A DNA stretch of 64,000 nt from Colwellia piezophila ATCC BAA-637. GTDB taxonomy: Bacteria; Pseudomonadota; Gammaproteobacteria; Enterobacterales; Alteromonadaceae. Both the position numbers and the translations under genes were made by a program. The DNA is taken from positions 58,244 through 122,243 of the forward strand of contig NZ_KB905161.1 in the NCBI RefSeq assembly GCF_000378625.1, in the 5' to 3' direction. Below, piece by piece: positions 19,520-28,935 of the stretch. The stretch's first letter is position 1, and every line of letters begins with the position of its first letter. The notes under the pieces were generated by a model. That model saw only the letters and a program-made list of their open reading frames with translations. It did not search any database and was not told where the DNA came from.

Positions 19520-19551
19520 ATCTTAGCCACAAATGACAGCGTTGTCATTTG
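19520..19551 (-). promoter_or_regulatory. NagR operator and nagK promoter
   Basis: The operator core TGACAGCGTTGTCA at 19534-19547 lies in a 22-bp near-perfect palindrome. On the minus strand, ATGACA (19543-19548) and TAAGAT (19520-19525) are spaced by 17 bp and make a plausible -35/-10 pair, so a bound repressor would cover the promoter. Confidence 0.75.
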
Positions 19552-19652
19552 TTTTTTGAGATAAAAATACATATCTTGAAATATGTGTGACTAACTGTAA
19601 CCTAACTAACTGATATTATGTAATAAACATCAGTTAGTTTATTTTAGCCTTA

Positions 19653-22307
19653 TTAATTTACTTTGGTAATTCGACTGGCTCGTAAGCCCTTTGTACTACG
19701 ACTTCTGACTTTCACTTTGCCAGACACAGTAACGGGCTGTTGGTAGGTTAGCCACTCGCCCTCGTTGACTTGATATTCAATCGTTAAACCTGGGAAGGCG
19801 ATATTGGCATGTAATTTACCGGCTTTAACAACAGCACCAACGGTAGGTAAGCGATAAGCGATATCGCCTAGTTCAAGTTTAGTAAATTCTTTTTGTCCTA
19901 AGGTATTGGCAAATAAAGACCACTGTTTATCACGCTTAGCCTGCATTTTCTTGGTGAAGGTATTACTTTTCTGAGAGTACTTTACGCCTTGGTAGTTATA
20001 AGGAACAGCCCAATCAGCATGATGCCAAGCACGTTCAGCCAACGCTAATAGACGAGGGAAAATTTTATGTTCAACCATATCGTCATTGCGAACATTTTCA
20101 CTCCACAATTGACCTTGAATGCCTAAGAATCTCCGTCCTTTGGCTAAAGGCGTCTTAGTATCATCGGCAACATAACTATTATCTTGTGTGTCTAGCCAAA
20201 ACTCAGCGTGAACAGGTAAGTTATCGGGCATAAACTGGAACACTTTTTCAGTGTTAATATGACGTGATGCCCAGTAATAACCATGCTCTTTCGGGTCAGC
20301 TTCGTGTGGAAAATCAAAATATAAAACATCTGGGCTAGAGATAACGATTTGCCAATTACGGTTTGCTAACTGATGCACTTTATCGTGACCGCCCCAAAAG
20401 AGTGTATCCCACGCATTAGCTTGTACAATAGCGGGCATTTTATCGACGCTAGTATGCTCTAGACCATCACTCCAACCTGCTGTTTCGATATCTAATTTAG
20501 ATAATATTCCAGCAACACGTTCAATAAAGTAAGCACCAAGTTCACTCATTTGCGTAATGCCTTGGTCATTATTAGCAATAAAATCTATACACGCGGGTGA
20601 ATCTAACCAAGCACCTGCGGTTTCATCAGCGCCAATATGATAACGGGTAAGTGGTTGTCCGGCACTTTCATGAATCTTCTTAACTTGAGTCATCACTTCA
20701 ACGATGAAATCATAAGATGAGTCTAAACAAGCGTTAATGGTGTTATCGCCATAGAACTGTACTGATGAATACTGCGTTTTATCGTCAAAGTCTTCCAGTA
20801 AAAACTGTTTGGCTTTGTCTTCATTTTCTAAAGCATGATATTTTTTATAACGGGCCGTCATCGCTTTTATCGATGAGCGTGAATGACCTGGCATATCGAG
20901 TGACGGTATCACCTGAATATGACGAGCACTTGCTGCTTTTAAAATTTCTTGATAATCAGCAACGCTGTAATAGCCATTTACTGGTGAGTTTTCATCAACA
21001 CCAGCGCCGAGTTGTGGCATTAAACACTTTTGCTCACTGACATCGAAACAACGCTTCGCGCCAACTTCGGTCAGTTCAGGTAAGCTGGGGATTTCTAAGC
21101 GCCAGCCTTCATCATCACCTAAATGTAAATGTAATTTATTAAGTTTATAAGCGGCCATTTGATCAAGTAATGATAAAATAAAGACTTTAGAATGAAAGTT
21201 ACGGGCAACGTCAACTAGCATGCCACGAAAAGCATAATGTGGTTCATCATCAATGCTTAACACTGGTAAACGTGACTCACCGACAGTGATTAAGCTAGCT
21301 AAGGATTGCAAACCATTAAAGACGCCATTGCCATCAACACCGACAATATTAATGGCTTTCTCAGTGACGGTAAGTTTATAACTCCCAATAACTTTATTAT
21401 CGTTGCTAGCAATACTGAGGCGCAGCGGTAAACCACTGACATTTGTCTTCACACCCAAAGTAGCTAAACGCGTCAGCGCTGCATCAACATCGCCGTGTTT
21501 GACATTACCTAAAGAGACAGAGAAACCTTGACTGATATCGACAAAGCTCTTATTAGGGTCAATGTTGACCGATTTAGGCGTGGGCACGATTGCTTGTACT
21601 ACCGCCATTTTATCTTCAACTAGCACTGAGTTACGCTGATAGAGCATTTCACTACTTAACCATTGGGTTTTATCATCGACAGTACGCTTAAACTGTTTGA
21701 TTGGATCAGTAAACTCGGCGACAAAAGGTAATAACTCTAAACCGGTATCTTTATCAATAATCGGTTTAGTGCTCTCGATGACACGTGCATTCAAACCTGG
21801 GCTACTAACAATGTAGTTTGGCATCGGGTCTGACTCAGCCAGTGACCAAAACATCGCGCGGAACAATAGCGTTTTTTGCTCTCCGGCACTAAAACCTGAA
21901 AAGTTATCTTGTAAACTTATCTGATGTAAATCACCGTTTAAATGTTTTACGCTAAAGTCATCACTTTCAAAAGATTGAATTGGCGCAATTTGACTGAAAT
22001 GAATAGTCCAATCTTTGGCTGCTATCGCTTGCTTGGCGGTAAAGGTTAATTCCACTTCAAAACAAGCGCCATCAGCAATTTTACTGTCACATTTATCTGT
22101 TGGTATATTCGTTACCACACGATAGTTAACATCTAACTGCTGAGCAATTTTATCGATATCATTTTGGGTGACAGAGTAAATTGCCTGTAGGTTAATTCTT
22201 TCCCCGGTATCAACTGCCGGTTTTGGCGCTTTGTCACAACCAAGTAAAGATAAGCTAGCGATAATAGTTAGCGCTAACATTTTTTTATTCATCTTGTTAA
22301 TGTGCAT
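19653..22307 (-). CDS. hex: Beta-N-acetylhexosaminidase lipoprotein (GH20)
   Basis: An 884-aa exported glycoside hydrolase releasing terminal GlcNAc from chitooligosaccharides. It has a signal peptide with lipobox LSLLGC (Cys24), an N-terminal carbohydrate-binding domain, a GH20b domain, and a GH20 barrel starting FRGMLVDVARNFHS with the catalytic Asp-Glu in HIGADETAGAW. A small C-terminal Ig-like domain ends the protein. The ATG at 22307 has AAAGGG 9 bp upstream. It is monocistronic; NagR control is predicted from the 22387 site. Attachment to the outer membrane facing the periplasm is inferred. Confidence 0.95.
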   Translation of the reverse strand: MHINKMNKKMLALTIIASLSLLGCDKAPKPAVDTGERINLQAIYSVTQNDIDKIAQQLDVNYRVVTNIPTDKCDSKIADGACFEVELTFTAKQAIAAKDWTIHFSQIAPIQSFESDDFSVKHLNGDLHQISLQDNFSGFSAGEQKTLLFRAMFWSLAESDPMPNYIVSSPGLNARVIESTKPIIDKDTGLELLPFVAEFTDPIKQFKRTVDDKTQWLSSEMLYQRNSVLVEDKMAVVQAIVPTPKSVNIDPNKSFVDISQGFSVSLGNVKHGDVDAALTRLATLGVKTNVSGLPLRLSIASNDNKVIGSYKLTVTEKAINIVGVDGNGVFNGLQSLASLITVGESRLPVLSIDDEPHYAFRGMLVDVARNFHSKVFILSLLDQMAAYKLNKLHLHLGDDEGWRLEIPSLPELTEVGAKRCFDVSEQKCLMPQLGAGVDENSPVNGYYSVADYQEILKAASARHIQVIPSLDMPGHSRSSIKAMTARYKKYHALENEDKAKQFLLEDFDDKTQYSSVQFYGDNTINACLDSSYDFIVEVMTQVKKIHESAGQPLTRYHIGADETAGAWLDSPACIDFIANNDQGITQMSELGAYFIERVAGILSKLDIETAGWSDGLEHTSVDKMPAIVQANAWDTLFWGGHDKVHQLANRNWQIVISSPDVLYFDFPHEADPKEHGYYWASRHINTEKVFQFMPDNLPVHAEFWLDTQDNSYVADDTKTPLAKGRRFLGIQGQLWSENVRNDDMVEHKIFPRLLALAERAWHHADWAVPYNYQGVKYSQKSNTFTKKMQAKRDKQWSLFANTLGQKEFTKLELGDIAYRLPTVGAVVKAGKLHANIAFPGLTIEYQVNEGEWLTYQQPVTVSGKVKVRSRSTKGLRASRITKVN

Positions 22308-22372
22308 TTAAAAGGACCCTTTTAAGCTTTAAATGATAAAACTGCGTTGCTTTAGATATTAAGATTGGCTTC

Positions 22373-22404
22373 ACTATCCTTAATTTTGACAGCGCTGTCA
22401 AAAT
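22373..22404 (-). promoter_or_regulatory. NagR operator and hex promoter
   Basis: The core TGACAGCGCTGTCA at 22387-22400 is extended to a 22-24 bp palindrome. On the minus strand TTGACA (22396-22401) and GATAGT (22373-22378) are spaced 17 bp, giving an operator-embedded promoter for hex. Confidence 0.78.
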
Positions 22405-22608
22405 TAAATACATAATCGTACTTTCTTATTACAATAAAATACAAGTTTACCGATGCCCTTTATAAATAGATGGTCTCATGCAGCCAACTCGCGAAGACAA
22501 TTATCAATAGCTATGCTTAGGCTAGCTAAGAAAAATGTTGTTCTTAGCTAAGAGTAGCGAGCCTTGCCTTTTTATTTTCTCCATTTACATCTATAAGCCA
22601 TCGCTATT

Positions 22609-22645
22609 ACTTACCTTTGACAGCGCTGTCAAAGGTAAGTATATT
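22609..22645 (+). promoter_or_regulatory. NagR operator (32-bp perfect palindrome) and DUF6445-sapC promoter
   Basis: A perfect 32-bp palindrome spans 22609-22640 around the core TGACAGCGCTGTCA (22618-22631). On the plus strand TTGACA (22617-22622) and TATATT (22640-22645) are spaced by 17 bp, the best sigma-70 match among the NagR sites here. It drives the DUF6445 gene 76 bp downstream. Confidence 0.8.
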
Positions 22646-22720
22646 AATTTAAAGTAGCGGTGATAAATTGTGAACAGCTGACTGCATAATATAACGAAAT
22701 AACTTACATTAAGCCTAAAG

Positions 22721-23440
22721 ATGAAAGATTTAAAATTAAACCCTGAATTAACAATAAAAGAAGTGGCCATTCCTCACACCAATTTGAAAGTTTATATTAT
22801 TGATAATTTTCTTTTGAGTGCTCAGAGTTCGGTGAACTTTGCCAAAAACATAGCTTATTTTAATCCCATGCATGCCGATAACTCCTATTACCCGGGAGTG
22901 CGTGACAACATGCCAGAGCCTTATATAAGATTACTGCAAACATTCTTTCAAAACGAAATCATGCCTAAGTTAGCTGGCCAGCAAAACAATACCATCAAGG
23001 TTCATAAAAGCTTGATGTCTTTAGTCACTTGCCCGCCTTCACAATTACTTACTGAGCAAAAAATGCCTCATGTAGATAGTTGTAAAAATAATGAGTACGC
23101 TTTTATTCATTATCTTTCAGGTGCTGAGCTTGGCGGCACTAGCATTTATCGTTACCTGCCAAAAGATATCATTCAATTGCATGAGTCTGACGAAGTGATC
23201 CTTGATGAGATGCTCAGCGCTGTCAGGGCAGAAAAAAGTGAACATAGCGGTTACATTACTCAATCAACGAGTCTTTTTGAGCAGGTATTAAGCATTGATG
23301 CAAAATTCAATCGCCTAGTCATCTACCAGGGTAACTTGTTACATGGCGCCAATTTAGTGTCTAAAGCAAGTTATAGCGGTGACCTAGAAAATGGCCGTTT
23401 ATCTATCACTTCATTTGCCAGTTTATTAACCCATGGATGA
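22721..23440 (+). CDS. DUF6445-type protein, putative 2OG-Fe(II) oxygenase fold
   Basis: A 239-aa soluble protein of unknown function. It resembles the DUF6445 proteins that accompany tryptophan-halogenase-like genes near TonB receptors in marine bacteria (family name from memory). A plausible iron-binding triad is visible: H117-x-D119 in KMPHVDSCKNNEYAFIHYL and distal H208 in NRLVIYQGNLLHGAN, spacing that suits 2OG-Fe(II) dioxygenases. There is no signal peptide. It probably forms a two-gene operon with the downstream sapC gene (85 bp gap) under NagR. Oxygenase activity is inference. Confidence 0.7.
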   Translation: MKDLKLNPELTIKEVAIPHTNLKVYIIDNFLLSAQSSVNFAKNIAYFNPMHADNSYYPGVRDNMPEPYIRLLQTFFQNEIMPKLAGQQNNTIKVHKSLMSLVTCPPSQLLTEQKMPHVDSCKNNEYAFIHYLSGAELGGTSIYRYLPKDIIQLHESDEVILDEMLSAVRAEKSEHSGYITQSTSLFEQVLSIDAKFNRLVIYQGNLLHGANLVSKASYSGDLENGRLSITSFASLLTHG

Positions 23441-23525
23441 GCACCTAACAAAGCATAAATGACCAATATTCAACATTAACAACCTTTAAATAATAACTAT
23501 AATACTGACCCGGAGTCTTCATTAC

Positions 23526-24251
23526 ATGCCAAATATTATCCCTTTAAATCACCAGCTGCATGCGGCATTAAAAATTCAAGACAATAGAGATTTTACTCGC
23601 TTTAAAGATCAACACCTCATCCCTGTTGTTGTGCAGGACTTTATTCCATTGGCTGCAGAGTTCCCCATTGCTTTTGTTAAAAATACTGAAACGGGGCAAT
23701 TTACTGCCGTGGCTATGATGGGACTTAAGCCCGGTATAAACTTGTATTGCCAAACAGCAAACTGGCCTGCTGAAGTGATCCCTAGCAGCTTCTTTAATTA
23801 CCCATTCTCTCTGGTCAAACAAAGTGAAGATGATGATAACTGCTTTGTCTGTATCGATACTGATAGCTCTATGATTAATAAAGATTCGGGACAAACCTTA
23901 TTCGATGATAAGGGTGAACAAACAGATTACCTTAAAGCAAGAACGGAGCACTTACTTGATGTAGCAGCAAGACATGAGCAAACCAGTGATATCATGCAAT
24001 ATTTTGCTAATAAAAAGTTATTAACATTGAAGTCACTTAATATTAATTTGGCTGGTGATGAGAAATTAGCCCTTAGCGGACTTTATGTAATTGATGAGAA
24101 GAAGCTAGAAACATTACCAGATGATGAGTTTAATGAATTACGCAGCAAAGGTTTATTACCAATCATCTATGCTCACTTGTCCTCTATGCACCAAATAGCA
24201 AGACTTGCTAAGCTACAAATTAACTTTAGCAAAAGCTCAGTAGAAGCTTAA
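23526..24251 (+). CDS. SapC family protein
   Basis: A 241-aa soluble protein like SapC (PF07277), named after a Campylobacter S-layer locus but of unknown biochemical role. The start (NIIPLNHQLHAALKIQDNRDF), the central EFPIAFVKNTETGQFTAVAMMGLKPGINLY and the later NKDSGQTLFDDKGEQTDYL are characteristic. There are no catalytic motifs, signal peptide or membrane span. In marine Gammaproteobacteria SapC genes recur beside tryptophan-halogenase-like genes and TonB receptors for sugars, as here. Confidence 0.82.
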   Translation: MPNIIPLNHQLHAALKIQDNRDFTRFKDQHLIPVVVQDFIPLAAEFPIAFVKNTETGQFTAVAMMGLKPGINLYCQTANWPAEVIPSSFFNYPFSLVKQSEDDDNCFVCIDTDSSMINKDSGQTLFDDKGEQTDYLKARTEHLLDVAARHEQTSDIMQYFANKKLLTLKSLNINLAGDEKLALSGLYVIDEKKLETLPDDEFNELRSKGLLPIIYAHLSSMHQIARLAKLQINFSKSSVEA

Positions 24252-24300
24252 ACTGATACATGGCTGTATAGCATAAAACCTAACTATACAGCCCCACCTG

Positions 24301-25824
24301 TTAGAGTGCCTGTAAACCAAATTTGTTAATTTTCTCTAGTAATGCCCTATGTTCAGGTAAGTTGTTCATTAAGCTAGCGGTGATATCTTTCAGCGCGGCA
24401 ATGCGCGCTTTCGAATCACTTAGCTCACCACTAGTCAATTTCGTTTTATATTTCATGCCATATAAGACAAATAGAAAGTTCTCCAAATAAAACACTTCAA
24501 ATTGACTAAAAAAATCATCACTGATCGGCGTGAAGTTCTCCCACAAAGCTAATTTATCCTTTAGCTCTGTGGACATGGTGCTAGGATCTCTATTTTCACG
24601 CCAAAAAGATGAGTCATCTCGGTCTGATAAACAGTAATGCAACTTGATAAAATCAACAACTCTTGCCCAAGCATGACCCATGGCATGATTAAAGCGCTTC
24701 TCAAGTACCAAGAGCTCTTCTTTCTCACTAGGGAAGCGTTGCGCAAGAAAGTTGGCAGCAAAATCTGTTAGCAAGATAGAGGTAGCTTCTAATGGCTCTA
24801 AAAAACCTTGAGCTAACCCCAAGGCGACACAGTTTTTGTGCCAAAACTTTTCACGATAACCTATTTTCATCGGCAGTTTTTTGTAAACCAACTCAGGGTT
24901 ATGTCCGCCTAAGTAATAATCTAGCTTAACTTGTGCTTCTTCATCACTCATATGATTACTTGAGTAGACAAAACCAACACCGCGTCTATTGGGTAAGGCT
25001 ATGTCCCAAATCCAGCCTGCTTGGTGTGCCGTAGCGATAGTGTACGGCGGTATATCTGAGTCTTTATCGGTTGGCACCTGCACCACAAGAGCGGTGTTAA
25101 CTAACAACTGATCTGAAACATCAATAAAAGGCACTTTCATCGCCTTAGAGATAAGTAAGGATTCAAAGCCTGAGCAGTCAATATAAAAGTCAAAAGCTAA
25201 ATCACCATCATTCTTAGTGGTTAATGAAGCTATAGAGCCGTCATCACTAAGGTTTACATCACTAACATGCGTTAATAGGTGTGTAACACCAAATTTAGTT
25301 TGCGCATTATCGGCCAGTAGCTTGGCAAACTTCGCAGCATTTAAGTGATATGCATAAGCAAGATCCCCTTGATATTCAGGGCTAGTTATTTGCTTTGGCG
25401 CTCTACCCTCTTCGCACACTTTAAATTGAGCTGATATTTGCTCAGCAAAAGCTTTGCCATTATTTTCAGTTAACCAATGTGCTGTTAAATTTTCACTATC
25501 ATCGCGGTTAGGTACATCAAATAAGTGATGAAAAAAATTGTCTTTACCATGTTTATCTTTATCTAACCAATTAACAAATTTAATCGACTGTTTAAAAGTG
25601 ACATCACACTGGCGAATAAAGTCTGTTTCACTAATACCAAAGCTTGCTAAGGTTTTTTTTATATCAGGAACTGTACCTTCGCCAACACCTATAGGGGCAA
25701 TGTCAGGTGACTCAATTAAGGTAATAGCTATATCAGATCTTTTATAAAGCGCTTTACCAAGGTGATTTGCTGCTAACCAGCCAGCCGTGCCACCACCTAC
25801 AATTGCAATTTTCTTGATAGTCAT
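24301..25824 (-). CDS. Tryptophan halogenase family flavoprotein
   Basis: A 507-aa flavin-dependent enzyme-like protein (PF04820). The FAD-binding motif GGGTAGW is at 10-16. The Lys equivalent to PrnA K79 is present (K78 in TFKQSIKFVNW), as are WIWDIAL (271-277, matching WxWxI but with Ala for the usual Pro) and GFLEPLEATS (340-349). The key residues suggest a working flavoprotein, but substrate is unknown and no secondary-metabolite genes surround it. It is convergent with sapC and downstream of the TonB receptor on the same strand, separated by a terminator and a MITE. Carbohydrate-linked function is inference. Confidence 0.88.
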   Translation of the reverse strand: MTIKKIAIVGGGTAGWLAANHLGKALYKRSDIAITLIESPDIAPIGVGEGTVPDIKKTLASFGISETDFIRQCDVTFKQSIKFVNWLDKDKHGKDNFFHHLFDVPNRDDSENLTAHWLTENNGKAFAEQISAQFKVCEEGRAPKQITSPEYQGDLAYAYHLNAAKFAKLLADNAQTKFGVTHLLTHVSDVNLSDDGSIASLTTKNDGDLAFDFYIDCSGFESLLISKAMKVPFIDVSDQLLVNTALVVQVPTDKDSDIPPYTIATAHQAGWIWDIALPNRRGVGFVYSSNHMSDEEAQVKLDYYLGGHNPELVYKKLPMKIGYREKFWHKNCVALGLAQGFLEPLEATSILLTDFAANFLAQRFPSEKEELLVLEKRFNHAMGHAWARVVDFIKLHYCLSDRDDSSFWRENRDPSTMSTELKDKLALWENFTPISDDFFSQFEVFYLENFLFVLYGMKYKTKLTSGELSDSKARIAALKDITASLMNNLPEHRALLEKINKFGLQAL

Positions 25825-25857
25825 AAAACCTCAATAATATTTTATTTAAAAATAATA

Positions 25858-26087
25858 TAACCTCAACTCTGGATAATGAATGTTAATTTTTATAAGTACT
25901 TATTTATTATCAACCACATAGCATAAACACCTATGTTATAAGTTTATTTATTCGTCTCAATATTGATAGTTTTGGTGATAACAAGGCGGTATTACGTAGC
26001 CAATAACTGGTTATTGGTAGGAATACCAACGCTGATATCGCCTAAAATAGCTTTTTGAGTAACTTTGCTTATCCAGAGTTGAGGTTA
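25858..26087. mobile_element. MITE-like element with perfect 19-bp terminal inverted repeats
   Basis: TAACCTCAACTCTGGATAA at 25858-25876 is repeated as its exact reverse complement at 26069-26087, 230 bp end to end. ATA flanks both ends and may be a target duplication. The interior holds nested hairpins, including CCAATAACTGGTTATTGG, and no coding frame. It lies between the TonB receptor terminator and the halogenase start. Confidence 0.8.
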
Positions 26088-26116
26088 ATATAAATTATGA
26101 ATTAGCTATAGTACGT

Positions 26117-26143
26117 AAAAAGCCCAGCAAATGCTGGGCTTTA
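26117..26143. terminator. TonB receptor gene terminator
   Basis: AAAGCCCAGC-AAAT-GCTGGGCTTT stem with flanking A/T runs, about 30 bp after the receptor stop. On the minus strand the U tract follows the stem. Confidence 0.85.
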
Positions 26144-26170
26144 TTAATAAAACATCAGTGTAATTATGTT

Positions 26171-28825
26171 CTAGAAACGAACAGAAACACCAACTTTATA
26201 CGTTGCTTCACCTTCGAAGCTCCATGATGGGAAACCAAGCTCTAAATCGGCAGAAGGAGCAGAACCAGAAGCATAAGCACCTGTTTGCAAGCTATCTTCT
26301 TCTAAGATATTTGCCGCTTCAAAAGTAACATTTAAATAGTCAGTTGCAGCCCAAGATGCGCTGAAGTCTAATGTACCGAAAGCTTCGTGAGTACGGTTTA
26401 AGTACCAGTTTGGAGCTTCACGCATAATGTACTCTGAACGCCAGTTATAAGCTAGACGAGCTGAGAAGTCATCATTTTCATAGAAACCAACAGTGTTAAC
26501 TGTATGTTCTGATGAATCAGAGAAAACATTCTGAAGGTCAGGGTAGTTTTCACCCGGAGATTCAGCATCAGCATAAGTGTAGTTTACGCTGTAACCAAAA
26601 CCATTATCAAAAGCATCTTGAACTTGGAATTCGATACCTTGGATAGAACCACCACCCACGTTAGTAGATTGGCCTACATCCCAACAATCCGGTTGTGCAG
26701 GTCCACATGGGCTCATGGTAGAATCAGTTACGTAAAGAGGAATATCGATGCCAATTTGTTTTTTAGTTTCTGTACGTGCAGAGACGAATGAACTTACATC
26801 TTTCATAAAGTAACCAACACTCATCATACCGTCGTCGCTAAAGTACCATTCAACACCAATATCAGCTTGGAAAGCTTTAAATGGTTCAAGTGCTACATTA
26901 CCCGTAGTTGCTACCTGTACGCCAGGTAGATTCGAGTCAAGGTTAGCTAAAGAAGTCGCAGAAAACATATCCGCGTAGTTAGGACGAGAGATAACTTGTG
27001 ATGCTGAAGTACGTAAAATAACATCATCAGCTAAATCCATTACTACGTTTAAGCTAGGTAAAAGTTCTTCGTAACTTGCCGTATCAGTAGAAAGTGTAGT
27101 GCCGTAATTTCCTTCAGCATCTAATGCATAGTAATCAGATGATGCATGAGTAGATACATAACGTAGACCAATGTTACCTCGAATACCATCAGTGCTAAAA
27201 TCACCCATTACATATAATGCAATGTTTTCTTCTTCTACTGTACCGTAACCTGGTGCATTAGAAACATAATGGTCAGTTGCAGCTGCAGAATCAGCAAGAA
27301 TTAACGAGCCATTTCCTTGAGGAATAGTAAAACCAGCTCCTGAAGAAATTGTATTAGGGAAGTATTCACTTGCAGGTCTAAAGGTACTTGCATGATCATA
27401 ATCATCAGCTAGTACACCGTTAAAGTCTTCTTTTTTAACTGAGTGATCAGCGTAACGGAAACCGGTTCTAATGTTATCAATAACGCCAAGTTCAACTGGA
27501 ATTGAAAAATCTAAGTTTAAGTAAGTTTCTTCATCTGAGTTAGGACCTTTGCCCATTGCCCAAGTTTGAATACCAATATTTTGTGGTAAAATACTTGAAT
27601 CAAAGCTTTTGTTTGCGATGTTAAATTTAGCTTGATCACCAGTCATATCCCAGTCACCAATAAGGTCACTGAAGTTATTAGTGTATTCACCAACAAGAGC
27701 AGTTCTTGAACCACCGTCTGACTTAGTATTACCTACACGACCAGAGAAAGTGAATGCATCGGCCTCATAAGTCCAATCGAAATCAATCGTGTTAGAATCC
27801 ATTGAAGATTCACGAGCCCAAGTTTGGAAGTATGCCGCACCAAATTCAGGAAAACCTGCAGCATAGCTAACACCTGGAACCGTTGCATTTCTGCGAATAC
27901 AGTTACCATTTTCTGGGTTAGTTTCTACACACGAATCATCACCTGGGAACATAATAATTTGACTGTTAGCATTGTTTGCGCTTAAGTCTAACGACATTAT
28001 ACTCAAACCCAATTCTAATGAATCCGTTGGACGGTATTGTAAAGCAACGTTTAAAGCTGTACGTTCACGTTCCTGTTGGAATGTAGTTGGCGCCATACCG
28101 CCACTCCAGTTACGTGAAGTCTCAACACCATTACGTTGGTAATCAGTTGCAGAGTAAGCACCTGCAACTAAGATACCAAAAGTTTCATCATCATTTTTCC
28201 AGCTGTATAAACCTGAAAGTTCAGGGCTTATTTCTTCATTAACTGAACCATACTGACCTTTTACACTAGCAAAAACAGTGTTTGCTTCAAGATCAAATGG
28301 TTTGCGAGTTTTAACTATTACCGTACCACCGATACCACCTTCAACTAAGTTAGCTTGTGAAGATTTATAAACTTCTAAACCACCAACCATTTCAGATGGC
28401 AACATTGCGTAGTTAAAGCTACGGTCTACCGGTTGTTGGTCAAACCAACCAGTAGAAGCTACTGAATGACCATTTAATAAAGTACGTGTTAATTGTGCAG
28501 ATGCACCACGAATAGAAACTTGCTGGCCTTGGCCGAATTGACGAGAAACAGTTACACCTGGAATACGTGCTAATGATTCACCAACATCACCATCTGGGAA
28601 CTTGCCTACATCTTCCGATGTAACTACATCGACAACGGCGTCAGAAAATCGTTTACCGTTAATAGATGCTTTTAATGAACCACGAATACCAGTTACTTGA
28701 ATAACTTCTACATCATCTTTTTTTACTGCAGCTTCTTCGGCTGACATAGCTTGTGTTGATACACCCGCTAGAATCATAGCAATCGAACTTGCTAACACGC
28801 CTTTTTTAAATGTTTTAGTTGACAT
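26171..28825 (-). CDS. TonB-dependent receptor, probable (chito)oligosaccharide uptake
   Basis: An 884-aa outer-membrane receptor. It has a signal peptide (KKGVLASSIAMILAGVSTQAMSA), a TonB-box-like VEVIQVTGIRGSL, a plug domain with FPDGDVGESLARIPGVTVSR and VSIRGASAQLTRTLLNGHSVAS, and a 22-strand barrel ending in Phe (VGVSVRF). It is the TonB receptor type associated with sugar utilisation. The start at 28825 has AAGGGAAAG upstream; a more distal ATG at 28936 lies inside an operator and is rejected. Two NagR sites upstream imply amino-sugar induction; the actual ligand is inferred. Confidence 0.92.
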   Translation of the reverse strand: MSTKTFKKGVLASSIAMILAGVSTQAMSAEEAAVKKDDVEVIQVTGIRGSLKASINGKRFSDAVVDVVTSEDVGKFPDGDVGESLARIPGVTVSRQFGQGQQVSIRGASAQLTRTLLNGHSVASTGWFDQQPVDRSFNYAMLPSEMVGGLEVYKSSQANLVEGGIGGTVIVKTRKPFDLEANTVFASVKGQYGSVNEEISPELSGLYSWKNDDETFGILVAGAYSATDYQRNGVETSRNWSGGMAPTTFQQERERTALNVALQYRPTDSLELGLSIMSLDLSANNANSQIIMFPGDDSCVETNPENGNCIRRNATVPGVSYAAGFPEFGAAYFQTWARESSMDSNTIDFDWTYEADAFTFSGRVGNTKSDGGSRTALVGEYTNNFSDLIGDWDMTGDQAKFNIANKSFDSSILPQNIGIQTWAMGKGPNSDEETYLNLDFSIPVELGVIDNIRTGFRYADHSVKKEDFNGVLADDYDHASTFRPASEYFPNTISSGAGFTIPQGNGSLILADSAAATDHYVSNAPGYGTVEEENIALYVMGDFSTDGIRGNIGLRYVSTHASSDYYALDAEGNYGTTLSTDTASYEELLPSLNVVMDLADDVILRTSASQVISRPNYADMFSATSLANLDSNLPGVQVATTGNVALEPFKAFQADIGVEWYFSDDGMMSVGYFMKDVSSFVSARTETKKQIGIDIPLYVTDSTMSPCGPAQPDCWDVGQSTNVGGGSIQGIEFQVQDAFDNGFGYSVNYTYADAESPGENYPDLQNVFSDSSEHTVNTVGFYENDDFSARLAYNWRSEYIMREAPNWYLNRTHEAFGTLDFSASWAATDYLNVTFEAANILEEDSLQTGAYASGSAPSADLELGFPSWSFEGEATYKVGVSVRF

Positions 28826-28899
28826 CGACTTTCCCTTACCACGTTTTGTTTTTAGAATGTTTTTATTTTTTTTGCTTAGAATAATTTTTTTTGGTTTTA

Positions 28900-28935
28900 C
28901 GACAGCGCTGTCAATATTTAATGACAACGCTGTCA
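28900..28935 (-). promoter_or_regulatory. Tandem NagR operators upstream of the TonB receptor
   Basis: TGACAGCGCTGTCG (minus strand) at 28900-28913 and TGACAACGCTGTCA at 28922-28935 are centred 22 bp apart, about two helical turns, so two repressor dimers could bind one face. Unlike the other sites, no convincing -10 lies 17 bp from the embedded TTGACA. The rest of the interval to 29224 is AT-rich without other clear sites. Confidence 0.75.

Noticed and set aside
24262-24293. Hairpin GGCTGTATAG/CTATACAGCC between convergent sapC and halogenase genes
   Set aside because: No T run follows on either strand, so it is not called as a terminator, though it may act as one.
24301-25824. Reading the halogenase as part of an antibiotic gene cluster
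   Set aside because: No peptide synthetase, polyketide or tryptophan-modifying genes are nearby; the context is sugar uptake.
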